From Phytophthora sp. 'mugwort' (lineage: Eukaryota; Oomycota; Peronosporomycetes; Peronosporales; Peronosporaceae), in NCBI GenBank assembly GCA_033558025.1, contig JAUCEF010000007.1:9424001-9488000 (forward strand): 64,000 bases of DNA, in the 5' to 3' direction. Position numbers and translations under genes: made by a program. Below, in pieces: positions 37,641-47,176 of the stretch (positions within the stretch are counted from its first letter, which is position 1; every line of letters begins with the position of its first letter). The notes beneath the pieces are model-generated. The model made no database searches. It had not been told where the DNA came from and saw only the letters and a program-made list of their open reading frames with translations.

Positions 37641-38116
37641 TGATGTCTCTGCGACTTGTGTTTGAATGCACGGGCCCTGACACGTGTCATCCATACACTT
37701 GAGGTGTAGCGGGATCGGTAAAAAAAATACGATTCACCTTGTGTACCCATCGGTGGAATGGACTCTACTCTCTTTGAACTCCGAAGGATGCAGCGATGTA
37801 AAGTCTCGAATATGCGGGTCGCGGGTGTGTGTGGAGCAGCGCGAAAGTTTTCGCTCTGCTGCCGTTTTTGGTTCCGATCTGGGGTAGTCGACCTTTGCTC
37901 GGGGGCCTGGCCTTGACCTGAGGGCGAGGTTGCCGTGTGGCATTGCTCCTCCCCTTTCGTTTAGTTGCGTGTCGCTACTAAACTTTACCGGGATCTTGCG
38001 AGTTGATAGTCGACAGGATCGTCTGCCAAGCACTGAAATTCCGATCGATCGAGGTGAGCGCTTGAGCAGTAGGCCACTAGCGTGTGTGTGGGAAGGGTTA
38101 TCTGCATCTTTCCGGG
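37641..38116. other. Stretch without a recognised gene
   Basis: A 154-codon minus-strand frame (37,734-38,198) and a 97-codon plus frame overlap here. Neither has a recognisable domain, signal peptide or membrane segment. Confidence 0.3.
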
Positions 38117-38602
38117 CTGCAACCGGATCATGCAGACCATCAAGTTTAAGCAGCACTTTAGGCAGCTGGGGGAGGGGAAAGAGTACCTGGTACATCATCG
38201 TGACTAATACGAGAGGGCACTAAACGGCAACCGGCTCATGAACAGCGAAATCGCAACAATGCGTTAATAGTCGCAGCTTCGCACAAGTGGAGCCCGGCTG
38301 CAGGTGATTGAAGGTCTCCTGCGCGAGATTGGAGCAGGGCGAGCTCCTCTGCGGCGCGCAAGTTGCGGAGACGCCAGCGATACCGAATAAATCGAGATGG
38401 GGAGCGATGAAAGCACGCCATGGAGACGAGGCAGAACAAGAGTAAGGTGAGGGGGCTGAGAGCGAGGTCGAAGAGGGGGAGGATGAAAGCGAGGACGTAA
38501 GCAAAGCTGAAGCGATAACGATCCAGATGGGCAAGCGACAGGCGAGGAGGCTGATTCAGGAGATAAATCCCCGCTCAGGTTGCACGCCCATACCGAAGAA
38601 GT
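38117..38602 (+). pseudogene. Unrecognised broken reading frame, plus strand
   Basis: Protein-like sequence in plus frames with a few stops. It opens with CIFPGCNRIMQTIKFKQHFR, whose Cys/Cys/His spacing could be a zinc finger. Next come GEGKEYLVHH, LQVIEGLLREIG and an acidic run with SEVEEGEDESEDVSK. The end is MGKRQARRLIQEINPRSGC. I do not recognise the family. The regular amino-acid make-up and basic/acidic blocks argue for a former gene rather than noise. The stops argue that it is dead, unless introns remove them. Confidence 0.3.
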
Positions 38603-38723
38603 AGCGGCTTGCGCTCGCAGAAGCGTCGACGCGGAGAAAGCGAGCTTCGTCATCTAAGTTGCTAAATACACGTATTTGTGTGGTCACATACAGTATACAC
38701 GGTACCGTCTGCCTAGACGTATA

Positions 38724-38748
38724 AAGTATAAGGCGTGAATAAGGAACG
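38724..38748. repeat. Tigger left inverted repeat
   Basis: Contains GGCGTGAATAAGGAACG. It matches the reverse complement of 40,125-40,149 except at the tip base and two inner positions. Confidence 0.85.
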
Positions 38749-38826
38749 CCTGATATAATAACAATTCTCAAGTGGCATGACGCGATTAGAGGGATAAATT
38801 GTCATCTACTGGGGAAACTACTCGAT

Positions 38827-40138
38827 TTAGTTAACTATGTCACTAATCTGAGTCTGATCAACGTACAATCCGGCGTGCCGCCAACAAGCTTTGATGGTGT
38901 CGGTGTCCAGAGCCTTCCACGCGTTATTACACCATGTGACTGCGTCCGAGGTCTCGATGACGAAGGGGCCCAACTCGCAGCACAATCTCCACACTGTTTC
39001 TTCGCCGCAATCCTGCAGCACGGGCCCCTTGACCCATGCGATCACACCTTGATCCATTGGTTAGATCGCTGCTGCCGTGTCGGGAGGGGGAATAAGAACT
39101 GCAACTCTACGTTCGCCAATGTGTCCTCAGGAGTTACATGCATCGGCGCATTACCCACAAGCAGAAGAATCTTTCCCCCGACCTCGCCCATCGTCTTGAC
39201 CAGGTCCTGCAGCCAGTCCTGAAAGGCCGATACAGTCATCCAGCCTTTGCTTGTGCCCTTGTAGAGCGTGGTCGCGGGATTCTTGGGCAGCCAACGAGGC
39301 TTGGTATTACCCAGGAATAGTAGCGGTTTTCTTTTGTTTTTTTCCTCCGTCCCGGAGATATTAGTAGCCACCACGATTGACATACAGTCATTCTTCTTCT
39401 TCTTGCAAGCATACCCAGACACCTCGATATGCTTTGAAAAATAACGCGGCTTCGTCCATATTGAAAACGTCGCTGGGGTGATGCTTAGCGATCCTTTTGC
39501 GCAGCGCTAATGTTGCTTTGAGCGCAGCCGGCAGGTCAACCGACCCGATCTCGCCATAACCACGGCGGTGCCGAAGTCCGTACCGACGAAGAAAGTGCTT
39601 GAGTCAACCATCACGCGTGAAGTGAGGCCCATCGGATACGGGTCATCCACGTAAGCCAACCGAGTATCATCAACATCCGCCCGGAAATGGGCACGCGCTC
39701 CTGCTCGGCGTATAGCACCATCTCGACGAAACACGAGTCCAGGGCCACCATGGAGGGGCGCGGCATCTTCGTGCTGCAGAGGAAGTCAACTGCAACGCGC
39801 TAGCGGGAGGTCTCCCTGTCGAGGATTCTCTTTACTGACGACTCACCCGGGGCCTTTTCCAGATCGAAGTGATCCTGAGCCCATTCTCCAAGCGTGGCGA
39901 ATCTCTACGTAGGCTCCCCGGTGTGCATTGCACTGAGGTCGAGCTGCTGCTGCTTGGTAAGGCGCATTCTCCGTGCTTGCTGCTGCATCTTGCTCGCGTC
40001 AAATTCAAATTTCCCGCCTAGATTCAAACCCCTCTGGACAATAACAATGGCCAATGTCAGTGCTTCAAGCCCATGCGTCCAGGATTGCATAGTATTAGTT
40101 TTTTTTAGGATATCGGATGACACCCGTTTCTTATTCAC
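38827..40138 (-). pseudogene. Tigger/pogo transposase (DDE superfamily), frameshifted
   Basis: In life this enzyme would cut and rejoin the element's TIRs. Minus-strand pieces run in the right order. First is an N-terminal Psq-like helix-turn-helix region with AIVIVQRGLNLGGKFEFDAS. Next is a CENP-B-type second DNA-binding part with ERVPISGRMLM and RRYGEIGSVDLPAALKA-like sequence in shifted frames. The DDE core follows: FNMDEAALFF (first Asp, codon 39,454-39,456), then KPRWLP, then KGWMTVSAFQDWLQDL. KILLLVGNAPMH then has Gly where the second catalytic Asp is expected (39,153-39,155). Last comes PMDQGVIAWVKG with the third acidic residue. Frameshifts occur in the N-terminal half and just before PMDQG. 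It is dead by both frame and active site. Confidence 0.8.
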
Positions 40139-40149
40139 GCCATATACTG
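40125..40149. repeat. Tigger right inverted repeat
   Basis: Read inward from 40,149 it begins CAGTATATGGCGTGAATAAG. The adjacent TA at 40,150-40,151 is the target duplication. Confidence 0.85.
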
Positions 40150-40500
40150 TACTTCGGTAACTGACTACACTTTGCTATCAGCAGGGTTAAAAACAACTAG
40201 GCACTAATTAAAAAAGAGTCATTCTGCATAAATACCATTTCAAGACAGCGTCGTTGAAGAGGATGGCATGTGAGTCTGGTCGTACAACTAATGCGGTCTC
40301 ATGGCGCTCGTGTCGCTATTCTCGGCTGTAGTGGAGCCGTTGCATCCAAGGGCATCACACTTCGCTTTCACCCTTATTCCGCTCCAACCTCCCCCTTCCG
40401 CCTTCGTGAAGAATGGCTCGTAGTCGCCCAGACCCTCCACGCGCACTACCAACTCAATGTCGCCGACGCATAGCTTTAATTATCTCTTCTCGACAACAAT
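40150..40500. other. Stretch without a recognised gene
   Basis: One 67-codon plus frame (40,270-40,473) may be the upstream edge of the transposase remnant that follows. Nothing else stands out. Confidence 0.3.
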
Positions 40501-42640
40501 CGAAGCAGTAGCAGTGCAAGCAACGCCAGGAGTATCTGCAGCGCTACGAGGTTGAGCTGGCTCTGCAGCCAAGACGTCGGACTGCAGACGGCCTCGTAGC
40601 AGAGGCGATATGCAAGTTCTGCACTTGCTTTGGCCGCAAAGAGACAATGCCGGATCGCGCTTGGAACGGCATCAGATAACCAGCGTTTTAATGAAGCTCA
40701 AGCGAAAACAAAAAACGATCCACCCAAAGACCTTCACGTCCCTTAGACATGACAACACCAGGGGCGCAGGACGAACCAGCACCCCATAAAGTGGAGTGGA
40801 ATTTCAAGCGCTACCGCTTAACGGGGGCTGCACAAGCAGATTTGTTTCGTCCAGGACACCCACCATCGCTCCATTTTTACCTTCAACGCCGGTGTTCGAG
40901 TTTCGTGTCCCTACGGGGTTTATAACAACGCTTCGGTCATTGTACTTCGAGCCGACCGGTGGAGAGGACAGTGCTGCTTTTCTACCCGGCTTTGTTGAGT
41001 TGGAGAGTGGTGACCCCCTTCGTTTCACGGTTATGAATCGAGACCGGTTGGAGACAATTGTGCGATGTGCTGTTGCCTCTTCGATAAACTATAGAGCAAC
41101 CACGAAGCTTTTTCAAGTGTTTCGGCAAGCTCTTGGAAACATGAAACCTGGGCGCCTCAATGAACAACTGGTGCGGCATTCGATGCGCTATGTAGCTGCT
41201 ACCAATTTGACGGTCTTAAACGTGTTGTCGAACCGCGTACGGAGTTTCCCTGTCATGGTAGACGGTGCTACACACCAGTCGGAGGGGTTCGAACTACATT
41301 TGCGTTGCACGGTTCCTCTTGCAACTTTCATTGCTTAGCGTACCACTGGGGACCGCGCCCACACGGGACAAACAAACGCTGGGTCGGTACTAGATGCATT
41401 TCAATCAGTCGCAAGCCATACCGTCTTATTGAATTTAATTGGTATCGCGACGGACGGAGCCGCCAACATGTTGGGTTACACCCGGGGCTATGTAACAAGA
41501 ATAAAGATGCACGCATTGCTGTAGGAAATGGTCAAGGAATTGTAGCGAATTGTTGTAGAAGCCAGCTAAACTGGCGGTAGATCGCAGCTAAGTGTGCTAG
41601 ACGCGTACGTAGACTTCCGCTCAACGCGAGGTCACGAAATAGCCTTCACCTACACTCACGAAACTGTCAAGAAAGCGTGTTGGTAGCTGCCCCACGTATG
41701 CAGCGACTCACTGGGATCCGCTCTACGGTTCACGTGAGTTCCTCCCGCCAACAATCTAGAGCTCATCAATCTCCAAAACGAAAAGAAGCGTGCAAGTTCC
41801 GCCCCTTCTGGTAGCCCTGCTTGTTTTAGTTGACAGACGTGGTTCGAACTATTAAATGTGCTGCGCGAAACGGCAGTACCAGAATGCCACCACTGCAGAG
41901 CAATACCAAGTCTTACACACTCTTGCCCGAACCATTCAAAAACGATCTGAGCAAAACGGCGTCAACGGAGCCCAACTGCTCTGTGAGGTGAAATTCGAAG
42001 CCGAATCGTGCCACGCTGCGCTATTCTCTCTACAGCTGTACCAAGATATATACCTGAAAGATCAGCAACAGCTACTTGCTGTAGGAGGCACGATTGAGCA
42101 ACCGATCGATAGAGCCATGCGTGTTACCTTGGATGTCTGCAGTCAAGGCAACAATTCCGATCTGTTTGGCCTTGTTCAAGTATCTGACAACGACTTCACC
42201 GACGATTTTCGACCAGCATGTGAAGCGCTTAATTAACCCGTATGGCGGTATACTCATCAGCAGGATATGGACGTAGGGGAAGACGTTCAAAGAACAGTAC
42301 GATGCTCGCCGTCCATTCAGAGTCACTGTTGATAGAGTATTCGAGCTTCCGGTGAACGATGCATGGAAAAATAACGACTTGCAAGACGATTGGAGAACTC
42401 AAAAGCTTCTTCTCAAGTCGTTATTGCTGATTTGGAGAACTCAAAATCTTCGCTCTTGGTCTAACTAGCGTTCCACCCGGCACACACACGGTGGAGTGTA
42501 ATTTCAGTGTTCTTCGACGAGTAAAAACAAAAGATTCGATCGCAGCTGACGAATTTCACTTTGGAAAGAGAGATGCATTCTACGCAATGCTTTGATGTAA
42601 TATCGCTAGCAGACTTCATCATCTCGGCAATCATAGCCTT
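40501..42640 (+). pseudogene. Degenerate oomycete hAT/BED-like transposase
   Basis: Plus-strand fragments in changing frames resemble a transposase-like family abundant in oomycete genomes. The order is an N-terminal part with LQRYEVELAL and ICKFCTCFGRKE (possible zinc-binding CxxC), a short KVEWNFKRYRLTG piece, and the longest open frame (40,796-41,338). That frame holds INYRATTKLFQVFRQALGN and RYVAATNLTVLNVLSNRV followed by VDGATHQ, where the first catalytic Asp would sit. Near 42,430-42,640 a C-terminal hAT dimerisation-like stretch reads PPGTHTVECNFSVLRRVK. Many stops separate these pieces. The superfamily (hAT) is inferred from the C-terminal region and could be wrong. Confidence 0.45.
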
Positions 42641-43690
42641 ACTATTATCCTCATCACCGATACGATGTACGTGACAAGCAGATGTGGTAGCGTCTGACAC
42701 TGAGGAAGTGGCAGTCAGTATCCTTAGAAAGCGTTCTCCAGCATTGAAGTCCATAATACCTAGTTCTATACCCTGGGAGCGCCGATATGAGCTTTAACTA
42801 GGCGGTACGCGATATATCTTAGTTTGCTGATTCATGGCTATCAGGGTACGCTTTGGTACGGTGATTTGTTTACAAAACAAGGCAGGGCTGAAAAAAATAA
42901 CATTGGTTTGAAAAGAACGGACACGATTCACAATTATTTTAAAATGACGGACCCGACACACAATTTCCCCTACTGTATTAATTAATTAAATATGGACAAA
43001 ATACGGTTATATTCAATGTACTGATATTTAGCTATACAGTGCCTTATTGACCTTAAAGAGTGACTGCACACCTGAAAAAGAGGGGGTGAAAGTCACATAA
43101 AACGACCAACGGAGGAGAACGGTTGCGAGCGCGCATAGCCACAGCAAACCAGCGCAGGGTGCCCGCGAAGCAAGGCTGCGCAATACTTGCGGATGCGGGC
43201 TCAGCGCCAAACTTTCCAGTGAGCCGAGTATTGTAGCGGGCCGAAATTAGAATCTTTTCCTCGCAGGAACGCAGGCGACTGCCTTTGCGAAGCAAAGCCT
43301 AAGACCGCGATGCAATCGGTCCCTGGGGGTTAGGGTAAAGGGAGACCTTCAAAACAAAACTACAGCATAAACCAAAAATATGACGAGGCTTGATTGACAC
43401 AGCAATACGTGCTTTGACTTTATTACAGCGGTGCACCTCGTTTTCGTCCACCGTATGAATCAATAACTTGTATGACTTAATGATACGCTTAACCATCAAC
43501 GATAGCTCCTCTCTCGATGTACTCCAGGGTTTTATATGGTCCACATCGCCGAAAATGAGGTGTACCACTGTGCTTTGAGCAGATATACCGGGATGTGTAA
43601 GTGGCGATGTGCGCTTATTGAGAGGGAGTTCAGTACTGACAATCGCCTCGAGTGATAGCTCGGATCGCGGCGAGCGGCGCGGTGAATGTA
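42641..43690. other. Stretch without a recognised gene
   Basis: Holds an AT-rich section (42,790-43,020), then a GC-richer section (43,050-43,320) with repeated GCGAAGCAA words, then a 137-codon minus frame without a domain. TACAGTGCC at 43,035 resembles a Tigger tip but I find no partner. Confidence 0.3.
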
Positions 43691-43699
43691 CCATTATTC

Positions 43700-44153
43700 T
43701 TGCACACTCCACTTTGTGATGACTCCGATGAGTGACAATGTTGTGGGCTCATTGCCGCCTCCAAGCGTCACACACGCTCTTGACAAGCTGGAAGCTGACT
43801 CGTCACTGGACCTAAACATCGTCACTAGACTCTACGACGTAGACGTGCTGCAAGCGGTGCTGTGGGACATTGAGAGGTACAAATATGTGCCTACTAGCAT
43901 TTTAGCTAACAGCTGGATGAAGACAGGTCTTCTTGTCAAGTAATAATTACGCGCGGGTATGCGAAATCGGTCGTCGAAGACGGCATTACGGATGAGCTAA
44001 CGGCGATGCTGTCGCGCTTGAATACCTCCAACCCGATGTCAGTAGATGAGCTGTTGAACACACCGAAGGAGAGCGCCTCGATGGATGATCCCACAGCGAG
44101 GACTTCTGCCGCGTCGAGCACGACGTGGGCGATGCTCAATGCGAGCTAGAAGA
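43700..44153 (+). pseudogene. C-terminal remnant of a second Tigger/CENP-B-type transposase
   Basis: The frame 43,686-43,943 ends with YDVDVLQAVLWDIERYKYVP and SILANSWMKTGLL, the helical region after the DDE core in Tigger transposases. A shifted frame continues with DGITDELTAMLSRLNTSN and PMSVDELLNTPKE, the usual acidic tail. No catalytic core or inverted repeats are found next to it. Confidence 0.55.
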
Positions 44154-44754
44154 TCACAGTGCAAGCGAAGGAGACGAGGAAGGGATGAGGTTGGTGTCCC
44201 CCCACACCGGAACATCTGACTACGTGTAGTGTAGCGATGGTATTCACGACCTGACCACGCATCTGGGCTGGGAACGAAGACGGTTTAAGCCAAGCTGGCG
44301 TAGAATAAGATAAGGGGGGGGGGGTAGACTACTGAAGGATATTCAGGTAGAGAATTAGGAGTACCTGACGTAGCCTTAGACTACCTCATTCTGCTATTCA
44401 CAGGCAACAAAACGAGCAAGAGTTCTTAGCGAGGGCCAGCTTCCCTCGTGATTGTGTTCATTCGGATCCCACTACACTACGGAAGAACTGAAGGAGCGAC
44501 TTCATTGGATGGCACAACTTTTTGTTGGTGCTGATGCGATGGGGGTATCGCCATGAGCAGTGCAGGGGTTTCGAACAATGCAGCGAGCATTTGGAGAGGA
44601 GTTAGAATTGAGTAGGGTCGCAAAAGTCAACGCTGGGTGTCTTGTTGGAAATGGGTCATCGTTATAGTTAAGAGCCTCTATTTTATTGTGATATCTCGTT
44701 TTTAGTATTACAATCAGCTTACCAGAGGATATTGGAACATTTGACTTGCTCATA
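44154..44754. other. Stretch without a recognised gene
   Basis: Contains an 11-G run (44,314-44,324). The open frames here have no domain I recognise. Confidence 0.3.
44314..44324. repeat. Homopolymer run of 11 G
   Basis: Eleven consecutive G in noncoding sequence. Confidence 0.95.
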
Positions 44755-44771
44755 CCGTATAATACTTGTCC
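44755..44771. repeat. MITE left inverted repeat
   Basis: CCGTATAATACTTGTCC, matched perfectly by the right end. Confidence 0.85.
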
Positions 44772-45009
44772 TTTCCGACAACTTGTCCATTCCGACAAGT
44801 CACATTCAACCAATCAGCTGTCAATAGCTGAGGTGTGCACTGTACCATGTAACCACTTGTCTATTTTCCGACAAGAGTGCAGGTCGGTGCGCTCGAAGAG
44901 GAAAATGATGATGTTAACAGGCTGCTCGCACAGATGGATTTGGTCGGTAACGCGGCAATGCATGTTGGAACGTACAACGGCCGACGACGCCCGCATTGAC
45001 GCCGACGTC

Positions 45010-45020
45010 GGGGGGGGGGG
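45010..45020. repeat. Homopolymer run of 11 G inside the MITE
   Basis: Eleven consecutive G after GCCGACGTC. Confidence 0.95.
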
Positions 45021-45308
45021 ACGCGATGGCATGCCGCGCGACTCGACGATGTAGCTGCTTCACAATAATACATCATCGACACTTAAAGTGCGTGTTAGGC
45101 TTTGCTTGCAGAGTAATGACCAAATATGCAGACCTAAGCGAGGGGGAAGAGGGCCGAAAAAGGGCTTACCTGTATACGCGACACGCGCAGGGTGAAAGCT
45201 TGCGGTCCAAAACGTGCTCAGATCGCAGATTACCGGTAATATGTCGTGCAGATTGGTTTTTGTCTTTTTTGCATTTGTCGACTTGGTGTGCAGATTGGGT
45301 GTCGGATC

Positions 45309-45325
45309 GGACAAGTATTATACGG
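45309..45325. repeat. MITE right inverted repeat
   Basis: GGACAAGTATTATACGG, the reverse complement of the left end. Confidence 0.85.
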
Positions 45326-45327
45326 TA

Positions 45328-45777
45328 TGTCGCCGGTAATCGGGAGTATATCTAGTTGGAGTGAATCACTATTCAGAATACCACGGACGAGAGGATTGTC
45401 TGTACTTATTTGATCACGCCCAGTCTAGGCGCTTTAACCGTAGTAACGTTGTTTAATACTGAAGTAATGAGCAGAAGGCCATCCGCGATTTGTTTGATCG
45501 CGCAATGTATGGAGTTTTAAGTTCATGGCACATATTGTTGTAGACTCGAAAGCCAGACATTTTTTTGCTTGCTCAGTTCTTTGAAGGGTGCAATCTACGA
45601 TAGCGTACGCCAAGTTTCACGGAGCTTGTAGCAAACAACGATTGTATTATCGCTGTCTTGCTCTCTTTACTGCTCGATGAACTTCCCAGCGCTACAAGCT
45701 GCTGTTCCACAAGGAAAGAGTGGCGCGCGTCGACCGGCTAGTCCACATGTAGCCCACCGTGCCACGAGCGCTTTCTT
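45328..45777. other. Upstream region of the small secreted-protein gene
   Basis: No gene recognised. A 66-codon frame at 45,677-45,877 overlaps the promoter and start of the next gene in another frame and is probably a shadow. Confidence 0.4.
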
Positions 45778-45791
45778 TCAATCCACTTTTC
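45778..45791 (+). promoter_or_regulatory. Oomycete Inr+FPR core promoter (one mismatch)
   Basis: TCAATCCACTTTTC fits the oomycete initiator/flanking-promoter pattern TCAYTYY-N3-WTTY except for A at the fourth base. It lies 44-57 nt before the ATG at 45,835, a typical oomycete leader length. Confidence 0.55.
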
Positions 45792-45834
45792 ATTTGACCG
45801 GCTCGAACTCAGATCTACCATCCCATCATCCAAA

Positions 45835-46086
45835 ATGGTCCTCATCAAGCCAATCCTTCTCGGTGCTGCTGCCATAACTACCTTCGCTGTAGCGTTCCCC
45901 ATCCAAAGCCAACAAGAATCTACTGGTTCCAGCTCGATCTACTCAGAAGAAGTCGAGCGCAACTCGACACGGACTCATAATCATTTGAAAAAGGAAGGAT
46001 CAAGAAAACAGCGCAAAGCCACAGGACAGTTGCATAGGGAAGGCAATGCAAGATTGCAGCTCAGAGGGATACATTTTTATTGCTGA
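45835..46086 (+). CDS. Small secreted protein, 83 aa, function unknown
   Basis: The start is chosen because it opens directly on a textbook signal peptide and follows a core promoter by about 45 nt (AAAATGG context). Residues 1-20 have a lysine at position 5 and a hydrophobic core (PILLGAAAITTFAVA), with a likely cleavage after AVA. The mature part of about 63 residues is polar. It is rich in Ser, Glu, Lys, Arg and His, has one N-glycosylation sequon (NST, residue 43) and a single Cys as its last residue. I see no RxLR, LFLAK or known domain. It converges on the nuclease-fold gene, whose stop is 35 bp away. It could be an apoplastic or effector-type protein, or the first exon of a longer gene, but I see no clear splice site. 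Confidence 0.6.
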   Translation: MVLIKPILLGAAAITTFAVAFPIQSQQESTGSSSIYSEEVERNSTRTHNHLKKEGSRKQRKATGQLHREGNARLQLRGIHFYC

Positions 46087-46121
46087 CGTCTAGCTTTCCT
46101 ATCCTGAAATCTGTGCAACGT

Positions 46122-47110
46122 CTACGCGATGCAGCTCGAACAATCCGTTCCAAGGCAGAATTCCGATAGCAGCGCTGCGTGGTCCGAGCTGGAGTACCCG
46201 TCAATTTTGTCAACCAAAATCGTGCCGTTGCGCAGGCAAGTGTGGGTGTCGCGGCGAGAGAAAATGTAGTCAAACTTGCAATCTACTGGCTGGTCCCCAA
46301 AGGAAGACCCGATCCAAGTAGGCCCGCCTGCGCCTGCCGCAGTCAGTGTTTCGTACAGCGGGATCGGCGTATAGCCCCCATCAATCAGGCCTTGGTTGGC
46401 GAGGTACTGAATGGCGGAGCTCTGAGGGACAGCGTTCAGGTCTCCAGTCATGAGCACTGTATCTTCCACATGGCAGTGCTGGCTCAATCGTTCCGCGACC
46501 AAAATCGACGACTGAGGCTGACCAAGGCTTATGTCGAAGTGTGTGTTAAGCATGCACACGACACGACGGGTAATCTTATCACGAAAACGCGCGATTACCG
46601 CGGCGCGCAGATACTGGAGGCCCCACGTGTTGGACGGGAGCACATCGGGCGTATCACTCTGAATAAAAGAATACAGAGGCAGCAAACAGTTAGTTTTACG
46701 AGAAAAATGTGCAGAAGTAAACGTCAACAAAAAATTACCAAAGCGAAAGTGGACGTATCCAGCAGCTCCCAGCGTTCAGTCTTGTAGAAGATGCTATTAC
46801 GTTCGTTCCACTGGCAGTCACCCGCACACTCGCCCGTGCTCGCGAACAAAAGGTGATCTTGAAAAAAACTGATTTGATCAGGGGCCCCCTCCTGGGTGCC
46901 AATGAGATCAGGTTCGTATTTCTCCACGAGTTGCTTGACCCGCAATTTGCGTTGTTCCCAGCAGCCACTCGGGCACGGGTCGTTGGCAATAGACGTGCGA
47001 AGGTTGAAGCTCATGACCTTCAGTTGAGATGCGGGGTTGCAGCTAGTGCCCACTGAACCATCGGTGATAGCACTGATGAGTGCAGCAGCAATAAGATGTG
47101 CCAAGTGCAT
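46122..47110 (-). CDS. Secreted endonuclease/exonuclease/phosphatase-fold protein, one intron
   Basis: The CDS is complement(join(46122..46658,46739..47110)), 302 aa. The metal-dependent EEP fold hydrolyses phosphodiester or phosphoester bonds; the substrate here (nucleic acid, sphingolipid or inositide) cannot be told. All expected motifs are present: SFNLR (Asn36), GTQE (Glu74), NTHFD (His164), TGDLN (Asp197, Asn199), FDYIF (Asp254) and SSDHAAL (Asp283, His284). The start at 47,110 gives a signal peptide (residues 1-21, LAHLIAAALISAI core). An upstream in-frame ATG at 47,155 would lie only about 20 nt from the predicted transcription start and would bury the signal. Cys24, Cys46, Cys50, Cys186, Cys251 and Cys265 and a C-terminal CSSC suit an extracellular, disulfide-bonded enzyme. 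The frame is intact, unlike nearly everything around it. Confidence 0.85.
46659..46738 (-). other. 80-nt GT-AG intron of the EEP gene
   Basis: Minus-strand donor GTAATT and acceptor TTTTATTCAG. Removing it joins TTCGCTTTG to AGTGATACG in phase 0, giving the expected EEP sequence across the junction. Without splicing the frame ends four codons into the intron. Confidence 0.85.
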
Positions 47111-47162
47111 TGCGCCCAGGGAAGCAGGGAAGCAAACGTGGGAATTAAAGCGCAAACGAGGA

Positions 47163-47176
47163 GAAATTCAAAGTGA
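47163..47176 (-). promoter_or_regulatory. Oomycete Inr+FPR core promoter of the EEP gene (perfect match)
   Basis: Minus strand reads TCACTTTGAATTTC, an exact fit to TCAYTYY-N3-WTTY. It puts the transcription start about 65 nt before the chosen ATG at 47,110. Confidence 0.75.

Larger units (their letters stand above)
38724..40149 (-). mobile_element. Tigger/pogo-type DNA transposon, complete ends
   Basis: A 1,426-bp element with terminal inverted repeats at 38,724-38,748 and 40,125-40,149. Twenty-two of the 24 innermost terminal bases match. The right end starts CAGTATA when read inward, and the left has AAGTATA, one change at the tip. Both tips abut TA (38,722-38,723 and 40,150-40,151), the target duplication expected of the Tc1/mariner/pogo superfamily. 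The coding strand is minus. Confidence 0.85.
44755..45325. mobile_element. 571-bp MITE with TA duplication
   Basis: Outer segments 44,751-44,771 and 45,309-45,329 are perfect reverse complements over 21 bases. Taking the flanking TA (44,753-44,754 and 45,326-45,327) as the target duplication, the element starts CCGTATAATACTTGTCC. Similarity continues inward after a three-base mismatch with CCGACA. The left subterminal part repeats ACTTGTCC...TTCCGACAA motifs in both orientations. No transposase core is present, but pieces such as MTKYADLSEGEEGRKRAYL and EEENDDVNRLLAQMDLVGN could be shrunken Tigger coding sequence. It is therefore probably an internal-deletion derivative of a Tigger/mariner element. 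Confidence 0.8.

Noticed and set aside
38264..38653. 129-codon minus-strand frame with a hydrophobic, Ser-rich start as a secreted protein
   Set aside because: The opposite strand has the more protein-like sequence, and the minus frame becomes Pro/Arg/Ser-rich with no clear signal cleavage site or promoter.
43036..43060. Start of another Tigger element (TACAGTGCC)
   Set aside because: No matching inverted end was found within several kilobases.
46179..46787. 202-codon plus-strand frame
   Set aside because: It is exactly antisense to the second exon of the EEP gene, which has all catalytic motifs.
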